From contig OZ246981.1 in assembly GCA_965232455.1 (NCBI GenBank), positions 3,906,001 through 3,970,000 on the forward strand: a stretch of DNA of 64,000 nt, given 5' to 3'. The notes beneath the pieces are model-generated. The model was not told where the DNA came from. It ran no database searches and saw nothing but the letters and a program-made list of their open reading frames with translations. Of the stretch, positions 28,646-37,400 are shown in pieces. The translations under genes and the position numbers were made by a program. Position 1 is the first letter of the stretch. Every line of letters begins with the position of its first letter. This DNA comes from JBFGFX01 sp965232455 (GTDB lineage Bacteria; Pseudomonadota; Gammaproteobacteria; Steroidobacterales; Woeseiaceae).

Positions 28646-29176
28646 TTACCAGTCCCCGACTTGAATTCCGCTTTTGCCGAATCCCGGTCCCGCGAGCGTG
28701 ATGCCGAGGACCTTGGGCTCCACGCCCTTGGCGAACGTAAACGTCCCCGATTCGGTGAAGTCTTCGCCGTTTTCGCGTTTTCCGATCACCGAGATGCTGA
28801 GATCGTGCTCGCCCGTCGGCACGTTGCCGGTATAGATCCGTTGCACGCCGCCCTTTTGCAGGGCTTCAAGCTCTTTGAAGCTGTAGATGTGGTGCGCGGC
28901 CGGCTCGTCGTTGATCTCGATCTGCACGGCGTCCAGCCGGAAGTTTTCTTCGTCGGCGAGCGTGACGAATAAAGCCACCTGCGTGTTGGACGGGTAGAGC
29001 AGCCGTTCTTCGAGGTTGCCGAGCTCGGACGCGATGCCCAGCACGTCGGACTTGATCTCCTGGACCTGTTCGTCCAGCGTGCGCAGATCGGCCTCGGAGA
29101 TGTCCTGCGCATGGGAAATCCGGGCGACGCCAAGAAGCATCACTATGATCATCAACAACCGTTGCTCTCTCGGCAT
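28646..29176 (-). CDS. Exported protein, first gene of the TPR/TolQR operon
   Basis: The 176-aa product starts at the ATG at 29176, which gives a proper signal peptide (MIIVMLLGVARISHA). A short helix (EADLRTLDEQVQEIKSDVLGIASELGNLEERLL, coiled-coil-like) is followed by a beta-sandwich-like domain (VALFVTLADEENFRLDAVQIEINDEP through GTFTFAKGVEP). I do not know the family. It is the promoter-proximal member of the run ending at 19349. Combining a coiled coil with a beta domain suggests a periplasmic structural part. Confidence 0.8.
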   Translation of the reverse strand: MPREQRLLMIIVMLLGVARISHAQDISEADLRTLDEQVQEIKSDVLGIASELGNLEERLLYPSNTQVALFVTLADEENFRLDAVQIEINDEPAAHHIYSFKELEALQKGGVQRIYTGNVPTGEHDLSISVIGKRENGEDFTESGTFTFAKGVEPKVLGITLAGPGFGKSGIQVGDW

Positions 29177-29527
29177 TATTCGAGTCCCTGTCGTTTCTAC
29201 ATAATCCGTATGCAGGTACCGGCCACGCGCACGACTGCGACGTCGCCGCAGCAGAAACGTCAGTGTTGTGGAAACCAGCAACGTGATCTGTGAACTGCGC
29301 CTCACTTTGCTCCGGTACCGTTCGATCCGAGCTGCCCGGATTCGATCGTTTCGAGGGATTGCGCCCGGACCTGCGATGGCCGGATGGGACCACGATGTTT
29401 CCGTGCTGCGTCACGACCGTTCAACACAGAGGTGCCGGACGCCGTTCCGACCTTTGGTGAGAAACAGCGCAGAGAAACGTCGCCGGTGAAATGGTATCGT
29501 CGCCGTGGATTCTGGAGATACCAATCA
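29177..29527. other. Divergent intergenic region
   Basis: These 351 bases separate the minus-strand TPR/TolQR operon from the plus-strand small conserved gene. It must hold promoters for both, but I could not pick convincing -35/-10 pairs. No RNA gene or repeat was found. Confidence 0.5.
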
Positions 29528-29878
29528 ATGGGGCTTTTCTCGAAACTGATCGGAAAGCGCTCGTCGGCAAAGAAACCGGCAAAAAAGCAGAGCGACGCGT
29601 CAAACAGCCGATACCGCGCGGTCCAGGTAAACGCACAAGCTAAAGACTGTTGCGACGCTGTGCAGGCGCTGGCCGGCCGGCGATTCCTGAGCGATGAAGT
29701 ACCTAAACTGCCGCTCGAGGATTGTGACGCCGCCGAGTGCCGATGCACCTACCGGCTTTACGACGACCGCCGTGCAGACGTCAGACGGTCGTCGGACCTG
29801 ACCTACGACATCGCAAGCCAGCTGCACGCGGACAATAACCGGAACGGCAGTATTCCCGGACGCCGAAAGAACGACTGA
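29528..29878 (+). CDS. Small conserved cysteine-containing protein
   Basis: The 116-aa protein starts at the ATG at 29528; upstream in-frame sequence is not plausible coding. It has a short hydrophobic head (MGLFSKLIG), a Lys-rich stretch, then a compact segment with four cysteines in the order CC (AKDCCDAV), then C and CxC (LEDCDAAECRC), ending YRLYDDRRADVRR. The cysteine spacing suggests metal binding or disulfides. I recall similar short hypothetical proteins in gammaproteobacteria but no function. It stands alone between divergent and LacI genes. Confidence 0.72.
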   Translation: MGLFSKLIGKRSSAKKPAKKQSDASNSRYRAVQVNAQAKDCCDAVQALAGRRFLSDEVPKLPLEDCDAAECRCTYRLYDDRRADVRRSSDLTYDIASQLHADNNRNGSIPGRRKND

Positions 29879-30057
29879 CGGCGGACCGCCTATCCGACCG
29901 GTATCCCGCGGGTGCCGATGCGTCCGGGCGTGAGCGCCGCCGGAGCGTATTCGACGCGGTGCTTCAAATCCTACGCCGGAGCCGCCGCCGGACGTGCTTT
30001 CACCCTTGCGCCGGCCGGTTCCGACACGCCCCCGGTCGCGCCGCCGCCCGTGATTGT

Positions 30058-30086
30058 GTTACAAAGAAAGCCTGCTGCACTAGAAT
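30058..30086 (+). promoter_or_regulatory. Promoter of the LacI-family gene, apparently giving a leaderless mRNA
   Basis: A -35 GTTACA (30058-30063), a 17-base spacer and a -10 TAGAAT (30081-30086) match the sigma-70 consensus well. The ATG begins seven bases after the -10, at the expected transcription start, and there is no ribosome site before it. Confidence 0.55.
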
Positions 30087-30092
30087 TTTCGT

Positions 30093-31124
30093 ATGAAAGT
30101 CGAGAACCCTACATCCAGGGATATCGCAGACATCGCGGGCGTTTCCCAGGCAACGGTATCCCGGGCCCTGCGTAACAGCCCCCTGGTCCGCAGCGAAACG
30201 CGGGAGCGCATCCAGCAGATCGCGCGCGACCTCAACTATTTCGTGAATCGCAACGCGGCCGGATTGCGGACCCATCAAAGCAACACGATCGCGCTGCTGC
30301 TGTTCGACGAATCCGACAGAACCGATGCGCACATGAACCTGTTCCTGATGTCGATGCTGGACGCCATTACGCGCGCGGCGGCAAGCCACGGCTTCGACGT
30401 ACTGCTTTCGTTACAGCAGCTGAACGCCGACTGGCACGTGGAATATCAGGCCAGCCACCGCGCGGACGGCCTAATAATTCTTGGTTATGGCGACTACGTC
30501 GAATACCGCCAAAAGCTCGCGGCTCTCGACGCCGCAAACACCCGTTTCATTATCTGGGGACCGCTGGTCGCCGAGCAGCCCGGTCACTCGTTCGGTTGCG
30601 ACAACGAGCACGGCGGGTACCAGGCGACCAGACACCTGCTCGAACTCGGCCGCCAGAACATCGCCTTTATCGGCCGTCGATCCAGCAGCCCGGAGCTGGC
30701 AGACCGCCACCGCGGCTATGTCCGCGCGTTGAAGGAGTCCGGGCGCGAGACCGACGAGCGGCTTCGCGGTTCCGCAGAAAACTCCGAGTCGCTGGGATAC
30801 CACGCAGCGATGGAATTGCTGACGAGCGGCCGGTCGTTCGACGCACTTTTTGCCGCAACGGACCTTATCGCCATCGGCGCGATGCGCGCATTGCAGGAGC
30901 GTGGCATCGCAATTCCGGACGACATCGCGGTCGTCGGTTTCGACGACATGCCCCTCGCGGCCTACGTGACGCCCGGGCTCACGACGATCCAACAGAACGC
31001 GCAGCTCGGCGCCGAAGGTCTCGTCAACGGCATCGTCGCCTTGATTCGCGACGAACCGCTGGAATCGCAATTGATGGAGCCGGTCCTGGTCGTCAGGGAG
31101 TCCTGCGGCGCTGCAGCCGACTGA
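30093..31124 (+). CDS. LacI-family regulator, probable maltodextrin repressor
   Basis: The 343-aa protein has the LacI helix-turn-helix at residues 6-30 (SRDIADIAGVSQATVSRAL), the hinge helix and a periplasmic-binding-protein-like effector domain (DGLIILGYGDYVE; GHSFGCDNEHGGYQATRHLLELG; FDALFAATDLIAIGAMRAL). All neighbours to 46 kb are maltodextrin genes. Palindromes with a central CG, typical of LacI operators, lie in both divergent promoter regions of that set, so the assignment as the local regulator is strong. Maltose or a maltodextrin is the likely effector. The gene ends convergently, overlapping the GH13 gene by 32 bases. Confidence 0.92.
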   Translation: MKVENPTSRDIADIAGVSQATVSRALRNSPLVRSETRERIQQIARDLNYFVNRNAAGLRTHQSNTIALLLFDESDRTDAHMNLFLMSMLDAITRAAASHGFDVLLSLQQLNADWHVEYQASHRADGLIILGYGDYVEYRQKLAALDAANTRFIIWGPLVAEQPGHSFGCDNEHGGYQATRHLLELGRQNIAFIGRRSSSPELADRHRGYVRALKESGRETDERLRGSAENSESLGYHAAMELLTSGRSFDALFAATDLIAIGAMRALQERGIAIPDDIAVVGFDDMPLAAYVTPGLTTIQQNAQLGAEGLVNGIVALIRDEPLESQLMEPVLVVRESCGAAAD

Positions 31125-32775
31125 GTTCGGCAACCAGTTCCGGGTTCGTCGCCGGCACATTCGTCAGCAACACCGTAACACCGTGAGCCGGCACCTCGAC
31201 CTCCAGGACCGGACGGTCGCCGGCTACCGGGTATTCCGCACCGGATATCGCGTCCCGCCAAAGGCCGGTGTCCAACCACCGGTCGACGCGCATCACGGCA
31301 GGCGTATCGGCTCCGTTGAGCAACACGAGCGCCGTCTCGCTGACACCGTCTTTTTGATAAACGCGATAAAACACCGCCGTGTCCCGCTCGAACGCGACGT
31401 TGGCCTGCAGTCCTCGCTGAAGCGCGACCGAACGTTTGCGCAGGTTTGCGATCGATCTCAACGCCCCATGCACCGGGTGTGATTTGGCGAGATTCACCCG
31501 GGATTGTCCGAAGTAGTCGCGATTGCCGCCGTGTTCGGAGCGGCCGGCCTGAAAGCCGATTTCGGAGCCGTAATAAACCACGGGAATGCCGCGGCTCGTA
31601 AAAAGCCAGTTGTTGGCGTCGATGAGTCCGGCTTCATCGGCGTCGATTCTAGACATGTCGTGATTATCGTAGAACGTCATCAGTTCATACGGGTTCTGAT
31701 AGAGCCCCGAGTCGAGGTGCAGGTACGACTCGAGTTCGCTGTAAGGGGCGTCCGCCGATCCGAACACCGCAAGCATGGCTTCCCTGCCCGCGAAGTCGAG
31801 CACGCTGTTGCCGCCGTTCTGCGGATAGGTGAATTCCGCCAGCTCGGCCGCATCGAACGTAAAGGCTTCGCCGAACATGAACAGACCCGGGTGCTCCGCC
31901 CGCAGGCGGTCGCCGAACGCCTTCCAGAAGCGGTGCGGCATGTGTTTGATCGTATCGATACGAATGGCGGCCGCGCCCCGGTCCAGCCACTGCAGACTCG
32001 CATTTACGCAGTAATCCAGCACGTCGGGATTGTCGTAGTCGAGATCGGAAAGCTCGCCGATGTCGGGCTCGCGCCGAAAAAACGCATGCAGCTCGTTATC
32101 GTCGTCGAGTTCGGACGGATGCAGGTTTTGATGATCCGCGACGAGCGTGCCGTCCGCCGCGTAGAGCTCGCCGTATTTCGGCTGATCCTGAGGCATCGTG
32201 AACGACGGCGAGCCGTGGTTGCAGACCACGTCGAGGACGGTCTTCAGACCGTGATCGCGGCGCAAACGAGTGGTAAGGGCCTCGTAGTCGAGATCCACCG
32301 ACGGGAGGTGCTCGTCCAACTCGAAGAAGTTGACGCCCCAGTAGCCGTGGTAGCCGGTTTTGCCGAAATCGACGCCCCCCTCGGCGCCGGAAAACGCCTC
32401 GTCGGGGTTGTCGACGATCGGCGTCAGCCAGACGGCCGTGAATCCCATGTCGGCAATGTAGGCGGCATTGTCGAGTACGCCCTTGAAGTCGCCGCCCAGA
32501 TAGCCGATGTTCGCAGGCGGCGAGCCCTCACGCTGGATCGGCCGGTCGAACGTGTGGAGCGCGCCCCCTCCCTGGTCTTCGTGGTTATTGGAAGGATCAC
32601 CGTCGACGAACCGGTCGGTCAGCAGGAAATAGACGGCCTCGGCGGCAAACGGTTCGAGCGTCCCGTGATACTCCGCCATCACCGGCGTTGTTTCATCGCC
32701 GCGCTCGGGCGAACAGGCAGCCAGTGCCGCCGTAAACGGCAACACCCACGGAACCCGGGACCGGCGCTTCGTCAT
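31093..32775 (-). CDS. GH13 alpha-amylase-family lipoprotein
   Basis: This 560-aa enzyme carries a lipoprotein signal ending LAAC at residue 21, so it is anchored in the envelope. The GH13 barrel motifs are intact: VVCNH at about 183-187, nucleophile D274 in AIRIDTIKHMP, acid/base E303 in MFGEAFTF, and transition-state D373 in YDNHDMSRI. A C-terminal beta domain follows. Its predicted action is cleavage of alpha-1,4 glucans or cyclodextrins outside the cytoplasm to give maltodextrins for import. It overlaps the MFS gene by four bases (ATGA), so the importer and enzyme are co-translated. Confidence 0.93.
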   Translation of the reverse strand: MTKRRSRVPWVLPFTAALAACSPERGDETTPVMAEYHGTLEPFAAEAVYFLLTDRFVDGDPSNNHEDQGGGALHTFDRPIQREGSPPANIGYLGGDFKGVLDNAAYIADMGFTAVWLTPIVDNPDEAFSGAEGGVDFGKTGYHGYWGVNFFELDEHLPSVDLDYEALTTRLRRDHGLKTVLDVVCNHGSPSFTMPQDQPKYGELYAADGTLVADHQNLHPSELDDDNELHAFFRREPDIGELSDLDYDNPDVLDYCVNASLQWLDRGAAAIRIDTIKHMPHRFWKAFGDRLRAEHPGLFMFGEAFTFDAAELAEFTYPQNGGNSVLDFAGREAMLAVFGSADAPYSELESYLHLDSGLYQNPYELMTFYDNHDMSRIDADEAGLIDANNWLFTSRGIPVVYYGSEIGFQAGRSEHGGNRDYFGQSRVNLAKSHPVHGALRSIANLRKRSVALQRGLQANVAFERDTAVFYRVYQKDGVSETALVLLNGADTPAVMRVDRWLDTGLWRDAISGAEYPVAGDRPVLEVEVPAHGVTVLLTNVPATNPELVAELSRLQRRRTP

Positions 32776-34274
32776 TGCGGCTCGGCTTCCCGGTCGACCA
32801 GCATCGTAACGGCGCCGGCGACCACCATCAGCACACCGCCGATGACCAGCCCGAAAATGCTTTGCAGGTCGAAGAACTCACGCAGGATCAAACCCAGCAC
32901 GCTGGCCGCGACGAGTTGGGGGATGACGATAAAAAAGTTGAAGATCCCCATGTAGATGCCCATCTTGTGCGCCGGCAGGTTGTTCGACAGCAGGGCGTAG
33001 GGCAGCGACAGTATCGAGGCCCACGCGATGCCGACGCCTACCATCGACAACATCAGGAGCTTCGGGTCCTTGACGAAATAGAAGCTGATCAGGCCGACAC
33101 CGCCCAGCGACAGGTTGATCAAGTGCGTCAGACGGCAGCCGAACCGACTGGCCATGGGCGGAATGGCGATCGCAGCGAGCGCGGCAAAACCGTTGTAGGC
33201 CGCAAACAGCAGGCCGTTCCAGTTGGCCCCATCGTTGTAGGCGGCCGAGGTCACGTCACTCGTCCCGAAGTGATGGCTGGTAACGGCCGAGGTCGCATAA
33301 ATCCACATCGCAAAAAGGGAAAACCAGGAAAAAAACTGGACCACCGCGAGCTGCCGCATGACTCTCGGCATGTGAAACAGGTCGTGCATGACCTCGTAGA
33401 GGCCGTTCTTGACCTTACCGGCGTTCTGCATGCTCGCGGTAACTATCTGGAGCACACCGAACACGGTCGCGCCGCCGGCCAGCACGTAGACTTTTTTGTC
33501 GAGGCCGTGATACGAGATCCAGAACCAAAGCGCCAGCCCGACTACGGCCCAGACGATGCCCTCGTTGCGATACTTGGCGGCCGGCCGCAGCGCGACCTCT
33601 TCAGGGGCGCGTGTGTCACGGCCCGCAGCGTCGAATGCCGCCAATTCCTCGGGAGAATACTCGCTGCTCTTCAGAACGGTCCACAGCACGGCGAGGAAAA
33701 ACACGGCTCCACCCCAATAGAACGCGTATTTGACCGAATCGGGCACCTGGCCCGGAGGCGCCGTATTGCTCACGTCGAACCAGTTGGCCATCATCCATGG
33801 CAGCGCCGAGGCGACAATCGCGCCGATGCCGATGAAAAAGGTCTGCATGGCAAACCCCGTCGTGCGCTGTTTTTCCGGCAGGTTGTCCCCCACGAAAGCC
33901 CGAAACGGTTCCATCGACACGTTGATGCTCGCGTCCATGACCCAGAGCATGCCGGCCGCCACCCAGAGCACCGGTGAATTCGGCATCACGAACAATGCAA
34001 GCGACGCACAGATCGCGCCGACGAGGAAATAGGGCCGGCGGCGGCCCAGACGATTCCAAGTACGGTCGGAGAGGTAACCGACAATTGGCTGCACGAGTAA
34101 GCCGGTCAGCGGAGCCGCCACCCAGAGTATGGGTATGTCTTCCACTTCCGCACCGAGCGTCTGAAAGATGCGGCTGACGTTCGCGTTCTGCAGCGCAAAG
34201 CCAAACTGGATACCCAGAAAACCAAAACACATGTTCCAGATCTGCCAGAAGCTGAGCTGTGGCTTTTTATGCAT
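32772..34274 (-). CDS. MFS sugar transporter (maltose/SLC45-like)
   Basis: The 500-aa protein starts at the ATG at 34274 after GGGGAAA; the longer reading has no site. About twelve membrane helices are visible, with the MFS loop signature GYLSDRTWNRLGRRRPYFLVGA after helix 2. It resembles sugar:proton symporters of the SLC45/MalT type in the maltose loci of Caulobacter and Xanthomonas relatives. Placement with the GH13 lipoprotein and a divergent glucosidase argues for import of maltose or short maltodextrins through the inner membrane. Confidence 0.92.
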   Translation of the reverse strand: MHKKPQLSFWQIWNMCFGFLGIQFGFALQNANVSRIFQTLGAEVEDIPILWVAAPLTGLLVQPIVGYLSDRTWNRLGRRRPYFLVGAICASLALFVMPNSPVLWVAAGMLWVMDASINVSMEPFRAFVGDNLPEKQRTTGFAMQTFFIGIGAIVASALPWMMANWFDVSNTAPPGQVPDSVKYAFYWGGAVFFLAVLWTVLKSSEYSPEELAAFDAAGRDTRAPEEVALRPAAKYRNEGIVWAVVGLALWFWISYHGLDKKVYVLAGGATVFGVLQIVTASMQNAGKVKNGLYEVMHDLFHMPRVMRQLAVVQFFSWFSLFAMWIYATSAVTSHHFGTSDVTSAAYNDGANWNGLLFAAYNGFAALAAIAIPPMASRFGCRLTHLINLSLGGVGLISFYFVKDPKLLMLSMVGVGIAWASILSLPYALLSNNLPAHKMGIYMGIFNFFIVIPQLVAASVLGLILREFFDLQSIFGLVIGGVLMVVAGAVTMLVDREAEPQ

Positions 34275-34298
34275 ATTGTTTCCCCACTCAGAGCGCGC

Positions 34299-34307
34299 AT
34301 TGTAACA
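34299..34307 (-). promoter_or_regulatory. Extended -10 promoter for the MFS-GH13 operon
   Basis: On the minus strand the sequence TGTTACAAT is an extended -10 (TG-N-TACAAT), 25 bases before the MFS start. The -35 is weak, as is usual for extended -10 promoters. Confidence 0.4.
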
Positions 34308-34331
34308 ACTGGACCTTCGGCCAATGCCGGG

Positions 34332-34347
34332 ATGCAATCGTATTCAT
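34332..34347. promoter_or_regulatory. Candidate LacI-family operator between the MFS and GH31-GH13 genes
   Basis: ATGCAATCGTATTCAT shares a perfect right half (CGTATTCAT) with the strong palindrome upstream of the TonB receptor, and a partial left half (ATG). It lies between the two divergent start codons and next to the likely -35 region of the plus-strand gene, whose -10 may be TAGAAT at 34371-34376. Confidence 0.5.
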
Positions 34348-34412
34348 CAAACTTGGCGTCGCGATAAGCCTAGAATTTTGTTGATAAAAACAGGTACCCG
34401 ACGACCACTGAG

Positions 34413-37400
34413 ATGAACCAGAACCACACGACCGATCGCTTTGCGGCCGTGCTGCTGATTGCAGCCTCCTTGTTGTCTGACGAGGCCTGGGGGGACTTCG
34501 GCGAATACCGCCGTCACAGTCACGTCGGGCAATCGCTGAACGTCGAAACCGGCGTGGGTTCGCTGCGCATCACCGCGGTCGACGACGCCGCTTTCGAGGT
34601 GCATTACCGGGAAGACGGCATCACCCAATTGCCGTCGTTTGCGTTGGCGGACGACGTCGGTGACGTCCGGAACGTACTCACCGAGACGGATGAATCGCTG
34701 ATTTTTTCCGTTTCGGGCCTGACGGCCATTGTCAACAAATCACCCCTCCGCATCGAGTATCAAGCGAACGGCGACGGACTGGTGGCGGAAGAGCGCGGCT
34801 ATTTTCGTGACGAGGAGAAACTGGGTTTTCGTTTTCGACTGGACGAAGGCGAAAAAATTATCGGGGGCGGGCAGCGCGTGCTGGGCATGGACCGGCGCGG
34901 GCATCGCATGCCGCTGTACAACAAAGCGTCGTACGGCTACGGCTCGGACCCGACGCCGCAGATGTACTACGGCTTGCCGGCCGTGCTGTCGTCCGACAAA
35001 TACATTATCGTGTTCGACAACTCCGCCTCCGGCTGGCTGGACATCGGCAGCACGGAAGAAGACGTTCTGGCCTTCGACGCCGTGGGCGGCCGAAGCGCGT
35101 ATCTCGTCGTCGCCGGAGACTCCTATCCGTCGCTGATCTCGAACTATGTCGACGTGACTGGCCGGCAGCCACTGCCGCCCCGCTGGGCGTTCGGCAACTT
35201 TGCCTCGCGCTTCGGTTACAGAAGCGAAAGAGAGGCCCGCCGGGTCGTGCGCAGGTTTCAGCGTCAAAACATCCCGCTCGATGCGATCATTCTCGACATC
35301 TACTGGTTCGGGCCGGACATCAAGGGCCACATGGGCAATCTGGACTGGGACCGTCAAGCCTGGCCCACGCCCGAAGACATGATCGCCGATTTCGCCGACG
35401 ACGGAATCAAGACCGTAGCCGTTACCGAGCCATTCATTCTGTCGACCTCGAAGCGCTGGGAGGACGCCGTCGACAACGAGGCCCTGGCAAAAACCGACAC
35501 CGGCGATCCGCGACGATTCGATTTCTATTTCGGCAATACCGGTCTGATCGACATCTTCGACGACGGCGCGCGTGACTGGTTCTGGAAACCCTATGCGACG
35601 CTGTTCGAGCAGGGCCTGGCCGGAACCTGGGGCGATCTCGGCGAGCCCGAGGTGCACCCGGCGGATTCGGTCCATTTCCTGAGCGACATCGGCATACATG
35701 CGAGCGGCGACGAGGTGCACAATGCCTACGGGCACCGCTGGGCTCAGATGGTGTACGAGCGGCAGATCGAGCGTTATCCGGACATGCGGCCGCTCATTCT
35801 CATGCGCTCCGGGTTCGCAGGCTCGCAGCGCTACGGGATGATCCCGTGGACCGGCGACGTCGCGCGGAGCTGGAACGGACTCGAGCCGCAGGTCGAACTC
35901 GCGCTGCAAATGGGGCTGCTCGGACTGGGCTACACGCATTCCGACCTGGGCGGTTTCGCGGGCGGCGAAACCTTCGACCGGGAGCTCTACATTCGCTGGC
36001 TGCAGTACGGTGTTTTCCAGCCGGTATACCGGCCGCACGCACAGGAGCACATTGCACCCGAACCTGTGTTCCACGATCGCCGCACGCGCAACATCGTTCG
36101 TGACTTCATCGAGCTGCGGTATCGCCTGCTGCCCTACAACTACACGCTCGCCTACGAAAACAGCACCACCGGAATGCCGCTCATGCGGCCGCTGTTTTTC
36201 GAGGATGAAACGGACCTGAGCCTCATCGACGAGACGGACGCCTACCTCTGGGGCGACGCGTTTCTCGTCGCCCCGGTGACGGATCCGGGTGTGACGGCGC
36301 TTTCGATCGATCTGCCCGATGGGACCTGGTTCGATTTCTGGACCGGCCGCCGCTATGACGGCGGGCGAACCGTCTCGATACCCGTCACTCTCGAAACGAT
36401 ACCCGTGCTGGTACGCGCCGGGTCGTTTATACCGATGGCGAAACCGGTGCAGACGACTCGGGACTATTCGAGCGAGAACCTGGAATTGCACTATTACGCG
36501 AACACCTCGGTGTCCCGCTCCACCGGGCAGATGTATGAGGACGACGGCGCCGCGCGCGAAAGCCTCGCCGGCGGCGCGTACGAACTGCTGGAGTTCGACG
36601 CGGAACAGGACGGGGACTCGCTTTCCATCGACCTACGGCGAGACGGCGGCGAATACGAAGGCATGCCGGCGAAGCGCGAGCTCACGTTGGTCGTGCACAA
36701 CTGGACGGCGCCCGTCGACGCCGTCCGGTTTGCGGAAGAACCCGTCGACGTCAGGCGCCGCATGCCGCGGCGAGGTTCCGCCGCCCACTGGGACAACGGC
36801 GAGAAAACCCTGACGGTGCGGGTGTCATGGGATCATAGGCCGGCAAGGCTCACGGTCAATCCCCGCGCACCGGCGGCGGGCAAGCCGGTCGTCTACCAGG
36901 TGCTGACACGACTGTTCGGCAATCAGAAAACGACAAACCGGCCCTGGGGCACGATCGAGCAGAACGGCGTCGGCAAATTCGCGGATTTCAACGATGCGGC
37001 GCTCGCGGGTATCCGGGAACTCGGGGCGACGCACGTCTGGTACACCGGCGTCCCGCACCACGCGGTCATTCGCGATTACTCGCAAATCGGTGTCAATGAC
37101 GACGACCCGGACGTCGTCAAAGGACGTGCGGGCTCGCCGTACGCGGTCAAGGACTATTACAACGTCAACCCGGACCTTGCGATTGATCCCGCGCGCCGTC
37201 TCGAAGAATTCGAGGCGCTGATCCGGCGGACGCATCGGCACGGCATGAAGGTCATCATCGACGTCGTGCCGAATCACGTAGCCCGGGACTACCGGTCGAT
37301 TTCGCGTCCTCGCGGCGTCGAGGACTTCGGCGCGAACGACGATACCTCTGTCACGTTCGCGCGCGACAACAATTTCTATTACGTCGTCGGCGAGGACTTC

